From: an uncultured Selenomonas sp.
GTDB lineage: Bacteria; Bacillota; Negativicutes; Selenomonadales; Selenomonadaceae
Assembly: GCA_938045435.1 (NCBI GenBank)
Contig: CALIBA010000048.1
Coordinates: 1 to 14,744, forward strand
Length of the DNA: 14,744 nucleotides
Reading direction: 5' to 3'
The translations under genes and the position numbers were made by a program. Within the stretch, counting starts at the first letter, position 1, and every line of letters starts with the position of its first letter. This document shows positions 1 to 6,108 of this stretch, piece by piece. Below the pieces are notes generated by a model. It was given only the letters and a program-made list of their open reading frames with translations, made no database searches and had not been told where the DNA came from.

Positions 1-10
1 CCTGTGCTTT

Positions 11-58
11 GCCAGGCACAATGGCTCACACCTGTAATCCCAGCACTTTTGGAGGCCG
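11..58 (+). other. Human Alu (SINE) fragment, chimeric contig end
   Basis: This stretch closely matches, from memory, the 5' start of the human Alu consensus, including the block GGCTCACACCTGTAATCCCA followed by GCACTTT and GGAGGCC. Most differences from the consensus are CpG to CpA changes (for example CAGG for CGGG and GCACA for GCGCG), which is how old genomic Alu copies decay. In one frame it encodes the familiar Alu-derived peptide AHTCNPSTFGGR. Similarity ends around base 58-60, where sequence encoding a bacterial membrane protein takes over. Bases 1-10 may be human flank or unrelated. The likely explanation is a library or assembly chimera from a human-associated sample, not gene transfer. 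Confidence 0.88.
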
Positions 59-59
59 G

Positions 60-896
60 CTGGAGGATGCTGCCTGTGCAGGCATTGTGGGCGTGCTCCT
101 GCGGCTTTTGCAGTATCTGCTCAGCCAAACGAAACTGAATCCATACTTTGCCCTTGTCCTGCTCAGCTTTGTCGGAGGAATGCTTGCAAACTCCTTCATG
201 TGGTTTGGTATGGAGATTCATCCTGCTGCGATCAATATGGGAAATATTATGCCTGTGATTCCTGGGCTTGCGTTGATGAACTCACTTCGCGACATGTTTA
301 GTCAGGAGACCATCTCCGGGCTATTAAAATGTGCAGAGGCATTCATTCTGAGCTTGCTCATTGCAGCGGGGTTTGCATTCAGCGCGTCCGGAACGATCAT
401 TGCCTTTGAAACGTTGTGGTGGGTCTATTTGCTGACATCATTTGTCGGGGGGCTGTGTTTTCATCTCCTATGGCATGGGCACATCAAGGATGCCATTATG
501 GGGGCGGTTGTCTGTATGGGAGCTTGGGGATTCACTCTCCTCTTTCCGGCGCTCGGATGGAACGAATTTGCGGGATTCTTTGCGGGGGCGGTCTTTGCTA
601 CGATTTCGGCAGAACTTCTGGCACGCATTTATAAGTGTCCTGCAACCATCTTTCTCATCATCGGGGTAATCGCTATGGTGCCCGGTGGCTCGCTCTACCG
701 CACGATGTTCTATGCGGTATTAGGTGACTGGGGGAGATTTGGCACACAGGGAATCAAAACTTTCCTTTATGCGGTCTCCATTGCTGCCGGAATTGTCATT
801 GCAACAGCAATCTGGGAAACACTCAAAGACTGGCTGATGAGGTGCAGGAAAAAAGTGGATGCATCCGGCGATTGCTGTGCTTTGCATGAATCCTAG
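60..896 (+). CDS. Threonine/serine exporter family protein (ThrE-like), 5' end missing
   Basis: Integral membrane protein of the threonine/serine exporter family, thought to export small amino acids using the proton gradient. About 278 bacterial residues are present. The first part resembles the C-terminal half of the ThrE domain (PF06738), with the segment NMGNIMPVIPGLALMNSLRD matching the family's conserved GxxxPLxPG...D region. The rest resembles ThrE_2 (PF12821), with a second conserved MVPGGSLYRTM segment. I count roughly eight or nine hydrophobic segments. The first 100 or so residues of a usual protein are missing because the window starts inside the gene. The frame stays open upstream through the Alu-like bases to a TTG at 9, so automatic calling would give a false 295-residue chimera starting with an Alu peptide; that N-terminus should be discarded. 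The stop lies 16 nt before the MFS gene, suggesting co-transcription. Confidence 0.82.
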   Translation: MEDAACAGIVGVLLRLLQYLLSQTKLNPYFALVLLSFVGGMLANSFMWFGMEIHPAAINMGNIMPVIPGLALMNSLRDMFSQETISGLLKCAEAFILSLLIAAGFAFSASGTIIAFETLWWVYLLTSFVGGLCFHLLWHGHIKDAIMGAVVCMGAWGFTLLFPALGWNEFAGFFAGAVFATISAELLARIYKCPATIFLIIGVIAMVPGGSLYRTMFYAVLGDWGRFGTQGIKTFLYAVSIAAGIVIATAIWETLKDWLMRCRKKVDASGDCCALHES

Positions 897-912
897 AAGG
901 AGATTTATAGAA

Positions 913-2094
913 ATGACTGAACGCCGACGTCTATGGCTGATTATTTTCCTGGGAATGATGACAGCCATTGCACCGCTTTCAACAGATATGTATTTGCCGG
1001 CTCTGCCGGAGGTACAGCGGGATTTGAATGTATCCACCTCGCTTGTGCAGCTGACGCTGACGATGACGACCCTCGGCATGGCGCTTGGCCAGATTCTTGC
1101 AGGCCCCCTGAGTGATCTGCTCGGAAGACGCAGACCGCTCTTTGTCGGTATGCTGGTCTTTGTCGGTGCAGCCTTTGGCTGTGTCCTTGCTGAGGACATA
1201 TATATCTTTCTCTTTTTTCGTTTTTTCATGGGGTTTGCGGGGGCAAGCGGCATTGTCATTGCACGGGCCATTGCGCGTGATGTCTGCGAGGGAGTGGAAC
1301 TGACGCGGTTCTTTGCTGTACTTATGATGGTGAACGGATTTGCTCCGATTATCGCGCCTGTTATTGGCGGTCAGATTCTGCTTTTTGCTGACTGGCGTGC
1401 GACCTTTGTACTGCTGACAGTGATTGGCGTTTTTCTTGCGGGAACAACACTTGTTTATCAGGAAACCTTGCCGAAAGAATCTCGCAGCGAGAATATGACA
1501 GACTCGCTGAAGAAATTCCCAGTGCTTTTCCGCGATCGGTATTTCCTCGGACACTGTCTGCTGCAGTGCTTTGTGTTTGGGGCATTTTTTTCCTATCTCT
1601 CCGGCTCTTCCTTTGTTTTTCAAAACATTTATGCCGTTTCACCGCAGGTTTACAGCATGATCTTTGCCGGCATCGGGGCAGGCCTTCTGATTGCCGGGGT
1701 CCTTCCGGCACGCCTTGCAGGGCGGATTCCTGATATTGTAATTCTAAAATATTCCGTGCTCGTTCCGCTTGCGGGAAGTCTGCTGCTTCTGCTTGGATTT
1801 TATTTCTCTGTATCGCTTGCGGTGATTCTCATCCTGCTCTTTATCACGATTGTTCCGCTCTCAGTAATGGGGGCAGCGAGTTTTTCGCTTGCACTGTCGC
1901 GGCAGGGGAAAAATGCAGGCAGTGCATCTGCGTTGATTGGCTGCTTTTCTATGCTGCTGGGTGCTTGTGCTATGCCTCTGACCGGGATTGCGGGCGACCA
2001 AACAGCACTGCCGATGGGGATTATCATGGTGACGGGATATGGTCTTGGGACATTGGTCTTTTATCGCATGATCGCTGTAGATCATGCACCGTGA
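913..2094 (+). CDS. MFS multidrug exporter, Bcr/CflA type
   Basis: A 393-residue, 12-helix major facilitator of the DHA1 (12-TM drug:H+ antiporter) group, closest by eye to Bcr/CflA, whose members expel bicyclomycin, chloramphenicol, florfenicol or other small molecules across the inner membrane. Helix 1 carries the typical APLSTDMYLPALP segment with a membrane Asp at residue 25. The loop between helices 2 and 3 has motif A, GPLSDLLGRRRP, with D68 and R72-R73. The segment FAPIIAPVIGG is the expected helix-5 antiporter motif. I chose ATG 913 because AAGGAGA at 897-903 sits 9 nt upstream; an upstream ATG at 859 would add 18 residues overlapping the previous gene and has no comparable site. The partner gene is an amino-acid exporter, so the unit may be a small efflux operon. 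The substrate cannot be told from sequence, and sugar or metabolite export is possible. Confidence 0.88.
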   Translation: MTERRRLWLIIFLGMMTAIAPLSTDMYLPALPEVQRDLNVSTSLVQLTLTMTTLGMALGQILAGPLSDLLGRRRPLFVGMLVFVGAAFGCVLAEDIYIFLFFRFFMGFAGASGIVIARAIARDVCEGVELTRFFAVLMMVNGFAPIIAPVIGGQILLFADWRATFVLLTVIGVFLAGTTLVYQETLPKESRSENMTDSLKKFPVLFRDRYFLGHCLLQCFVFGAFFSYLSGSSFVFQNIYAVSPQVYSMIFAGIGAGLLIAGVLPARLAGRIPDIVILKYSVLVPLAGSLLLLLGFYFSVSLAVILILLFITIVPLSVMGAASFSLALSRQGKNAGSASALIGCFSMLLGACAMPLTGIAGDQTALPMGIIMVTGYGLGTLVFYRMIAVDHAP

Positions 2095-2106
2095 GCGATC
2101 GGTTTT
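2070..2106 (+). terminator. Weak candidate terminator at the end of the MFS gene
   Basis: GATCGCT (2070-2076) and AGCGATC (2094-2100) are perfect 7-bp arms around a 17-nt loop that includes the stop codon, followed by GGTTTT. The long loop and short T run make it weak; it may only attenuate. Confidence 0.3.
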
Positions 2107-2130
2107 CAGCTATCTTTCACCCCTTTTGCA

Positions 2131-2136
2131 TATAAT
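2131..2136 (+). promoter_or_regulatory. Candidate -10 box before the two-component genes
   Basis: A perfect TATAAT lies 39 nt before the response regulator start, within an 80-nt gap after the MFS gene. I see no good -35 hexamer at 16-18 bp (TTTTCA at 2103-2108 is 22 bp away), so this could be a promoter that needs an activator or simply a chance AT-rich match. Confidence 0.35.
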
Positions 2137-2174
2137 TCTCATAACATACAGAACAAGAATAGGGAGATGATGAG

Positions 2175-2855
2175 ATGCGCGTTCTGCTTGCTGAGGATGA
2201 TCTGCGTCTTGGGAAACTCATTCAGTATATGCTCGAGCAAAACGAGATCGAAGTTGAGTGGGTGACCGATGGTGATGATATATATGAATATGCAATGTAC
2301 ACAGAATATGATATTCTCATCCTAGATTGGATGATGCCGGGGGAAACAGGTGTAGAGGCATGTGCGCGGCTGCGGAGGAATGGTTATGACCGTGCAATCC
2401 TTATGCTGACGGCACGGGATTCGGTGGAGGACCGTGTAGTAGGTCTTGATGCAGGGGCAGATGATTATCTCGTCAAACCATTTGAGTTTTCCGAGCTGCT
2501 CGCACGTCTGCGTGCACTTGGGCGCAGGTCAACACAGCGGATTCAGCATGAGGTAGATGAGATTGGCGGATTTAAACTAAACCGCACAGCCAATATTCTG
2601 GAGAAAAACGGAAAGCTGATTCAGCTCTCACCGCGCGAATTCCAATTATTCGATCTGCTTGCACAGAATATCGGTATTGTGGTACCTCGGGATATTATCC
2701 TAGATCGTATCTGGGGGCTTGAAGCCGATGTAAGTTCCAATAATATCGACTCCTATATGAAAATGCTGCGTAAAAAACTCGATGCGGAAGGAGAGGGATC
2801 GGTCATCAAGACTGTGCGCGGCGTTGGCTACAAGCTGGAGACAACGCATTGTTGA
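2175..2855 (+). CDS. OmpR/PhoB-family response regulator
   Basis: A 226-residue cytoplasmic transcription factor, the usual length for the OmpR group. The receiver domain spans about 1-120: acidic pair D8-D9, phospho-acceptor D51 in ILILDWMMPGETG, T79 in MLTARDS, and K101 in DDYLVKPF. The winged-helix DNA-binding domain spans about 130-224, with the typical LSPREFQLFDLLAQN and VRGVGYKLE segments. Every residue needed for phosphorylation is present, so it should be activated by the adjacent kinase. The start at 2175 has AGGGAG at 2161-2166 upstream, at 8 nt. Its stop overlaps the start of the kinase gene. The wider family controls envelope, metal, phosphate or drug-stress responses; nothing here fixes the regulon. 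Neighbouring transporters on both sides are possible targets, which is inference only. Confidence 0.93.
   Translation: MRVLLAEDDLRLGKLIQYMLEQNEIEVEWVTDGDDIYEYAMYTEYDILILDWMMPGETGVEACARLRRNGYDRAILMLTARDSVEDRVVGLDAGADDYLVKPFEFSELLARLRALGRRSTQRIQHEVDEIGGFKLNRTANILEKNGKLIQLSPREFQLFDLLAQNIGIVVPRDIILDRIWGLEADVSSNNIDSYMKMLRKKLDAEGEGSVIKTVRGVGYKLETTHC
2837..2840 (+). promoter_or_regulatory. Ribosome binding site supporting a TTG start for the kinase
   Basis: GGAG lies 8 nt before TTG 2849, inside the end of the response regulator gene. The first in-frame ATG, at 2894, has no purine-rich site before it, so the TTG start is favoured. Confidence 0.55.
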
Positions 2856-4153
2856 ATGAGCATAATATCTTTGGACGCAGCAGACTTCGGCTTATGTTGC
2901 GCTATGCATTCGTCATGGGAGGGCTTGTCATCGTCCTCCTCTTTGCCATGCATAAGACGATGGAGTGGGCGATTACATCGGAGCAGGCACGTGAGCTTTT
3001 AGATACGGCAGACAGTGTAGCGGAATCACAAGCCTATTTTGAACTCCATGCGGACGGGGATTTGGATGAAACGAAATTGTACCGGAGCACCAATGACCGC
3101 CTTTTTTACTACGTTTTTGATGAGCGTGGCAGATTGGTAAAATTTTCACGCGCCTCATTTCGTATTGAATCCTTTATTCTCGATATTGTAGGAACATGGA
3201 ATCCATCTGAGGGGGAGGTGCGTGTATTCACAAAGACAATTGGCGGTCATCAGATAAAAGTGATGATGACCGCCGAGCGGGTATTCAGCTCACCCATGCC
3301 AATCCAGACAGTGTATGTCGGCAAGGATGTCACAGCAATGTATAATGGCATGGAAAAAGCAACATCGGCACTTACAGTTCTTGGTGTGGTATCTCTTGTA
3401 TTTGCTGCCGGTGTAGGTTATGTGCTTTCCGGTGGTGCCATGAAGCCCGTGCGTGAGGCGTATGAACGGCAGCGCCAGTTTGCAGCGGATGCCTCGCATG
3501 AGCTGCGTACCCCCCTTGCCGTCGTACTCGCTTCGGCAGATCTTTTGCGCAGTGATACCTCGATCACTTCCCCTTTTCTAAAACAGGTTATTGAAGATGT
3601 GCGGGATGAGGTCAAGAAGATGACAAAACTCGTCAGCGATCTGTTGATTGTTGCCCGTACTGATGGAAAGGCAAATCAGCTAAAACCAGTTCGTATGGAT
3701 CTGGTTGCCGCTGCGCAGCAGACTGTACGCATCATGCGGCCCTTCGCAGAGAAAAAAGACATTGTTATAGAGGAGATTTTGCCAAGACGAGCAGAGATTT
3801 ATGCGGATGAGCAAAAGATTCGACAGTTGATTTTAATTCTTGTTGACAATGCAGTGAAATACACACCAGAGCATGGACGGATCACAATCTGCATCGAGGC
3901 TGGTGAAAAGGGAGACATTCGTTTCAGCGTTACCGATACCGGTATCGGTATTGAGCCAGAGCATCAAGAGCGGATCTTTGACCGCTTCTACCGTGTGGAC
4001 AAGGCACGTTCGCGCCGTATGGGCGGCAATGGACTTGGACTTGCCATTGCGCGTGAGATTGTTGAGGCGCATCATGGGCGTATTTCCGTTCAGAGTGAGC
4101 ATGGCAAGGGAACCACGTTCTATGTCACACTCAAATCGAAATCTAAACATTGA
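2849..4153 (+). CDS. Sensor histidine kinase, partner of the adjacent response regulator
   Basis: A 434-residue inner-membrane sensor kinase. Helix 1 lies at about 16-37, an extracytoplasmic sensing region at about 38-168 and helix 2 at about 171-194. The H box ADASHELRTPL has the phospho-acceptor H217. The ATP-binding domain shows the N box LVDNAVKYTPEHG (N334), the DTGIGI box (D363), the F box RIFDRFYRVDKARS and the final GNGLGLAIA box (393-401). The linker from helix 2 to the H box is only about 15-20 residues, too short for a standard HAMP domain, as in CiaH-like kinases. Translation probably starts at TTG 2849, overlapping the regulator's stop by 7 nt, or at TTG 2852. The sensing region, with a VMMTAERVFSSPMPIQTVYVG-like stretch near the second helix, resembles no ligand-binding domain I can name, so the signal is unknown. 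Confidence 0.92.
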   Translation: MLNEHNIFGRSRLRLMLRYAFVMGGLVIVLLFAMHKTMEWAITSEQARELLDTADSVAESQAYFELHADGDLDETKLYRSTNDRLFYYVFDERGRLVKFSRASFRIESFILDIVGTWNPSEGEVRVFTKTIGGHQIKVMMTAERVFSSPMPIQTVYVGKDVTAMYNGMEKATSALTVLGVVSLVFAAGVGYVLSGGAMKPVREAYERQRQFAADASHELRTPLAVVLASADLLRSDTSITSPFLKQVIEDVRDEVKKMTKLVSDLLIVARTDGKANQLKPVRMDLVAAAQQTVRIMRPFAEKKDIVIEEILPRRAEIYADEQKIRQLILILVDNAVKYTPEHGRITICIEAGEKGDIRFSVTDTGIGIEPEHQERIFDRFYRVDKARSRRMGGNGLGLAIAREIVEAHHGRISVQSEHGKGTTFYVTLKSKSKH

Positions 4154-4209
4154 TATAGATCTTGTCATGTTGAAATATTTTTTTTGAAAAGAGGTTGTTG
4201 ATCGGATTT

Positions 4210-5064
4210 ATGTGTAAGCATATGACCTCACCAGAACCATTGATTGTGCTTGAGAATCTCACGCATATCTATCGGCAAGGAGAAGCTGAAGGACGTGCTG
4301 CGCTGCGAGATGTGACACTCTCCATTGCTTCAGGAGAATTTGTTGCCGTGTTGGGGGCCAACGGTTCAGGGAAATCAACATTGGCACGTCACTTAAATGC
4401 ATTGCTGCTCCCAACAAAGGGAAGGTGTATCATTGACGGATATGATACGATGGATGAGCATTGCCACTGGAATATTCGCCAGGCAGTCAGCATGGTGTTC
4501 CAGAACCCTGACAATCAGCTCATTGCTGCTGTTGTTGAGGATGATGTCGCTTTTGGCCCAGAGAATCTTGGTGTTCCCCCCGAGGAGATCCGTCATAGGG
4601 TAGACCATGCACTTCAGCTCGTCGGGATGGAAAAATATCGGCTTTCTGCCCCGCATCTGCTTTCAGGCGGACAGAAACAGCGCATTGCGATTGCAGGTGC
4701 GCTTGCCATGCAGACACGATGTCTTGTGCTCGATGAGCCTACTGCAATGCTGGATCCGAAGGGGCGGGCAGAGGTTCTTGCTGCGATCAAATACCTGCAT
4801 AAGGAGTATGGGATTACCGTTATATACATTACACACTTTATGGAAGAAGCGGTTGCCGCAGACCGCATCATTTTAATGAATGAGGGACAAATTGTCATAG
4901 ATGGGGCACCACATGCGGTTTTTTCATCCCCTTATCGGATTAGACAACTCGGATTAGATGTTCCACTAGCAGTGGATCTTGCCGAACGTCTGCGGAAAAA
5001 AGGGATGAAACTTCCCACTGAAATTCTGACAGATGAGGAGTTGATCTGTTGTCTATCCAAATAG
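4210..5064 (+). CDS. ecfA1: Energy-coupling factor transporter ATPase EcfA1
   Basis: One of the two cytoplasmic ATPases that power ECF importers of vitamins or transition metals. About 284 residues, the normal family length. From M1 at 4210: Walker A GANGSGKST (49-57), Q loop MVFQNPDNQL (Q98) followed by the ECF-typical VVEDDVAFGPENLGV, signature LSGGQKQRIAIAGAL (from 151), Walker B CLVLDEPTAMLDP (D175, E176) and switch H209 in THFMEEA. All catalytic residues are intact. The start is unsure: AAGAGG at 4189-4194 abuts TTG 4195/4198 and is 15 nt from ATG 4210; ATG 4222 is a further option. It begins 56 nt after the kinase gene with no clear promoter between them, and overlaps ecfA2 by 16 nt. 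EcfA1 works as a heterodimer with EcfA2 on EcfT plus a substrate-specific S component. Confidence 0.9.
   Translation: MCKHMTSPEPLIVLENLTHIYRQGEAEGRAALRDVTLSIASGEFVAVLGANGSGKSTLARHLNALLLPTKGRCIIDGYDTMDEHCHWNIRQAVSMVFQNPDNQLIAAVVEDDVAFGPENLGVPPEEIRHRVDHALQLVGMEKYRLSAPHLLSGGQKQRIAIAGALAMQTRCLVLDEPTAMLDPKGRAEVLAAIKYLHKEYGITVIYITHFMEEAVAADRIILMNEGQIVIDGAPHAVFSSPYRIRQLGLDVPLAVDLAERLRKKGMKLPTEILTDEELICCLSK
5035..5040 (+). promoter_or_regulatory. Strong ribosome binding site fixing the TTG start of ecfA2
   Basis: GAGGAG lies 8 nt before TTG 5049, inside the end of ecfA1. The next in-frame ATG (5085, residue 13) would cut into the first conserved strand of the ATPase, so TTG 5049 is well supported. 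Confidence 0.75.
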
Positions 5065-5921
5065 AGTCCGTTTCCTATATCTATATGGAGGATACACCAC
5101 TTGTTCATACGGCTCTGCACGATGTTTCCCTTACTGTGGAGGAAGGGGATTTTACAGCGATTGCCGGAGAGACTGGTGCAGGAAAATCCACACTCATGCA
5201 GTTAATTGGAGGTCTGCTTGTCCCCCGCAGTGGAAGGGTCAAGGTGGATGGTATTCCGCTGCATGGGGCGACAGCGCAGGAACGAAAGGCAGCACGCGAG
5301 GCACGGTTCCATGTAGGTATGGTGTTCCAGTATCCAGAACATCAGCTTTTCGAAGAAACCGTTTACGAGGATATTGCCTTTGGACCACGAAACCAAGGCC
5401 TGACAGAGGATGCTGTAAAAAAGCGTGTCCATGATGCTATGGAGCTTGTGCATCTGGAAGAAGCATATCGTGACCGTTCGCCTTTTGCGCTCTCCGGCGG
5501 AGAGCGTAGGCGTGTTGCGATTGCAGGAGTGCTTGCACTTGCACCACGATATCTCATCTTAGATGAGCCGGCGGCTGGTCTTGATCCCCGCGGACGTGAA
5601 GAACTCCTGCAAATGCTATTGATGCTTCATCGTGAGCATAGCGTTACCATCATCCTCGTTTCACACAGTATGGAGGATATTCTGCGTGTTGCATCGCATC
5701 TTGTCCTTTTAGCACAGGGGCGCGTAATCGCTGAGGGAGCACCGATAGATTTGTTCCGCAGGAGTGACCTGCTTATACAGGCGTCGCTTGCGGTACCGCA
5801 TCTGTTGACTCTTGGGGAAAAATTGACAAACGCTGGCTACGACGTGCATGACTGCACGTCCCTTGATAGTATGGCAGATCGTATTTTTACGATGTGGATG
5901 GAAAAATCGCACACGAATTGA
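5049..5921 (+). CDS. ecfA2: Energy-coupling factor transporter ATPase EcfA2
   Basis: Second ATPase of the ECF pair, 290 residues. It shows Walker A GETGAGKST (40-48), Q loop MVFQYPEHQLFEETVYEDIAF (Q94), signature LSGGERRRVAIAG (148-160), Walker B LILDEPAAGLDPRG (D172, E173) and switch H206 in VSHSMEDI. The YPEHQLFEETV segment is typical of EcfA2 rather than EcfA1, so the two genes are a true hetero-pair and not a simple duplication. It starts at TTG 5049 within ecfA1, so the subunits should be made in balance. In most Firmicutes ecfT follows directly; here the gene is followed instead by a terminator and an unrelated cell-wall operon. EcfT must therefore be elsewhere, or this pair serves membrane partners encoded at other loci. 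Confidence 0.92.
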   Translation: MSIQIESVSYIYMEDTPLVHTALHDVSLTVEEGDFTAIAGETGAGKSTLMQLIGGLLVPRSGRVKVDGIPLHGATAQERKAAREARFHVGMVFQYPEHQLFEETVYEDIAFGPRNQGLTEDAVKKRVHDAMELVHLEEAYRDRSPFALSGGERRRVAIAGVLALAPRYLILDEPAAGLDPRGREELLQMLLMLHREHSVTIILVSHSMEDILRVASHLVLLAQGRVIAEGAPIDLFRRSDLLIQASLAVPHLLTLGEKLTNAGYDVHDCTSLDSMADRIFTMWMEKSHTN

Positions 5922-5935
5922 ATATATACACTCAT

Positions 5936-5970
5936 GCCTTCGTTTTTTCATGAAAAATGGAGGCGTTTTT
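5936..5970 (+). terminator. Rho-independent terminator after ecfA2
   Basis: The hairpin is built on the 14-bp perfect palindrome TTTTTCATGAAAAA (5944-5957), extended by GCCTTCG (5936-5942) pairing with TGGAGGC (5958-5964), with two G-T pairs and one bulged T, then five T (5966-5970). It lies 15 nt after the ecfA2 stop and separates the ECF genes from the next promoter. The U-rich, A-rich inner stem is less stable than a classic terminator. Confidence 0.7.
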
Positions 5971-6040
5971 GTATATGGCCTGGAATGACAGTTTTATTGT
6001 GCAGGCAGATGAAATACTTACTTACTTACACTTGGCCTAT

Positions 6041-6069
6041 TTGCATAGAACTGTTGTTTCTGTTATACT
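6041..6069 (+). promoter_or_regulatory. Promoter of the LCP / ABC-F / recD2 operon
   Basis: The -35 TTGCAT (6041-6046), a 17-bp spacer and the -10 TATACT (6064-6069) with an extended TGT just before it make a near-ideal vegetative promoter. Transcription should start near 6076, giving a leader of about 33 nt. It lies just after the ecfA2 terminator and 40 nt before the LCP start. Confidence 0.75.
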
Positions 6070-6080
6070 GAAACAACAGT
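6050..6080 (+). promoter_or_regulatory. Perfect 11-9-11 inverted repeat over the promoter, likely operator
   Basis: ACTGTTGTTTC (6050-6060) and GAAACAACAGT (6070-6080) are exact reverse complements separated by 9 nt that contain the extended -10. Because transcription would start inside the right arm, the repeat cannot act as an RNA hairpin, so a DNA-binding repressor site is the natural reading. The 9-nt spacing recalls CIRCE/HrcA geometry, but the sequence is not CIRCE, nor a LexA box that I recognise. Confidence 0.75.
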
Positions 6081-6108
6081 CAGAGAAAGGGAAAGGACGC
6101 GACAGAGG

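Noticed and set aside
859..912. Earlier ATG for the MFS transporter
   Set aside because: It adds 18 residues unlike the family N-terminus and overlaps the exporter gene, while ATG 913 has AAGGAGA at 9 nt.
979..1711. Long open frames on the minus strand across the MFS gene and similar ones elsewhere
   Set aside because: They are antisense to clearly conserved genes, lack ribosome sites and encode Cys/Arg/Ser-rich products typical of shadow frames.
4162..4190. Promoter between the kinase and ecfA1 (TTGTCA at 4162-4167)
   Set aside because: No acceptable -10 lies 16-18 bp downstream; the bases there are TGAAAA.
6016..6030. TTAC tandem repeats before the LCP promoter
   Set aside because: Only about three short units; too little to call a functional repeat, though it could vary in length between strains.
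6050..6080. CIRCE or LexA box at the LCP promoter
   Set aside because: Geometry resembles CIRCE, but the bases do not match TTAGCACTC, nor the Firmicute LexA consensus CGAAC-N4-GTTCG.
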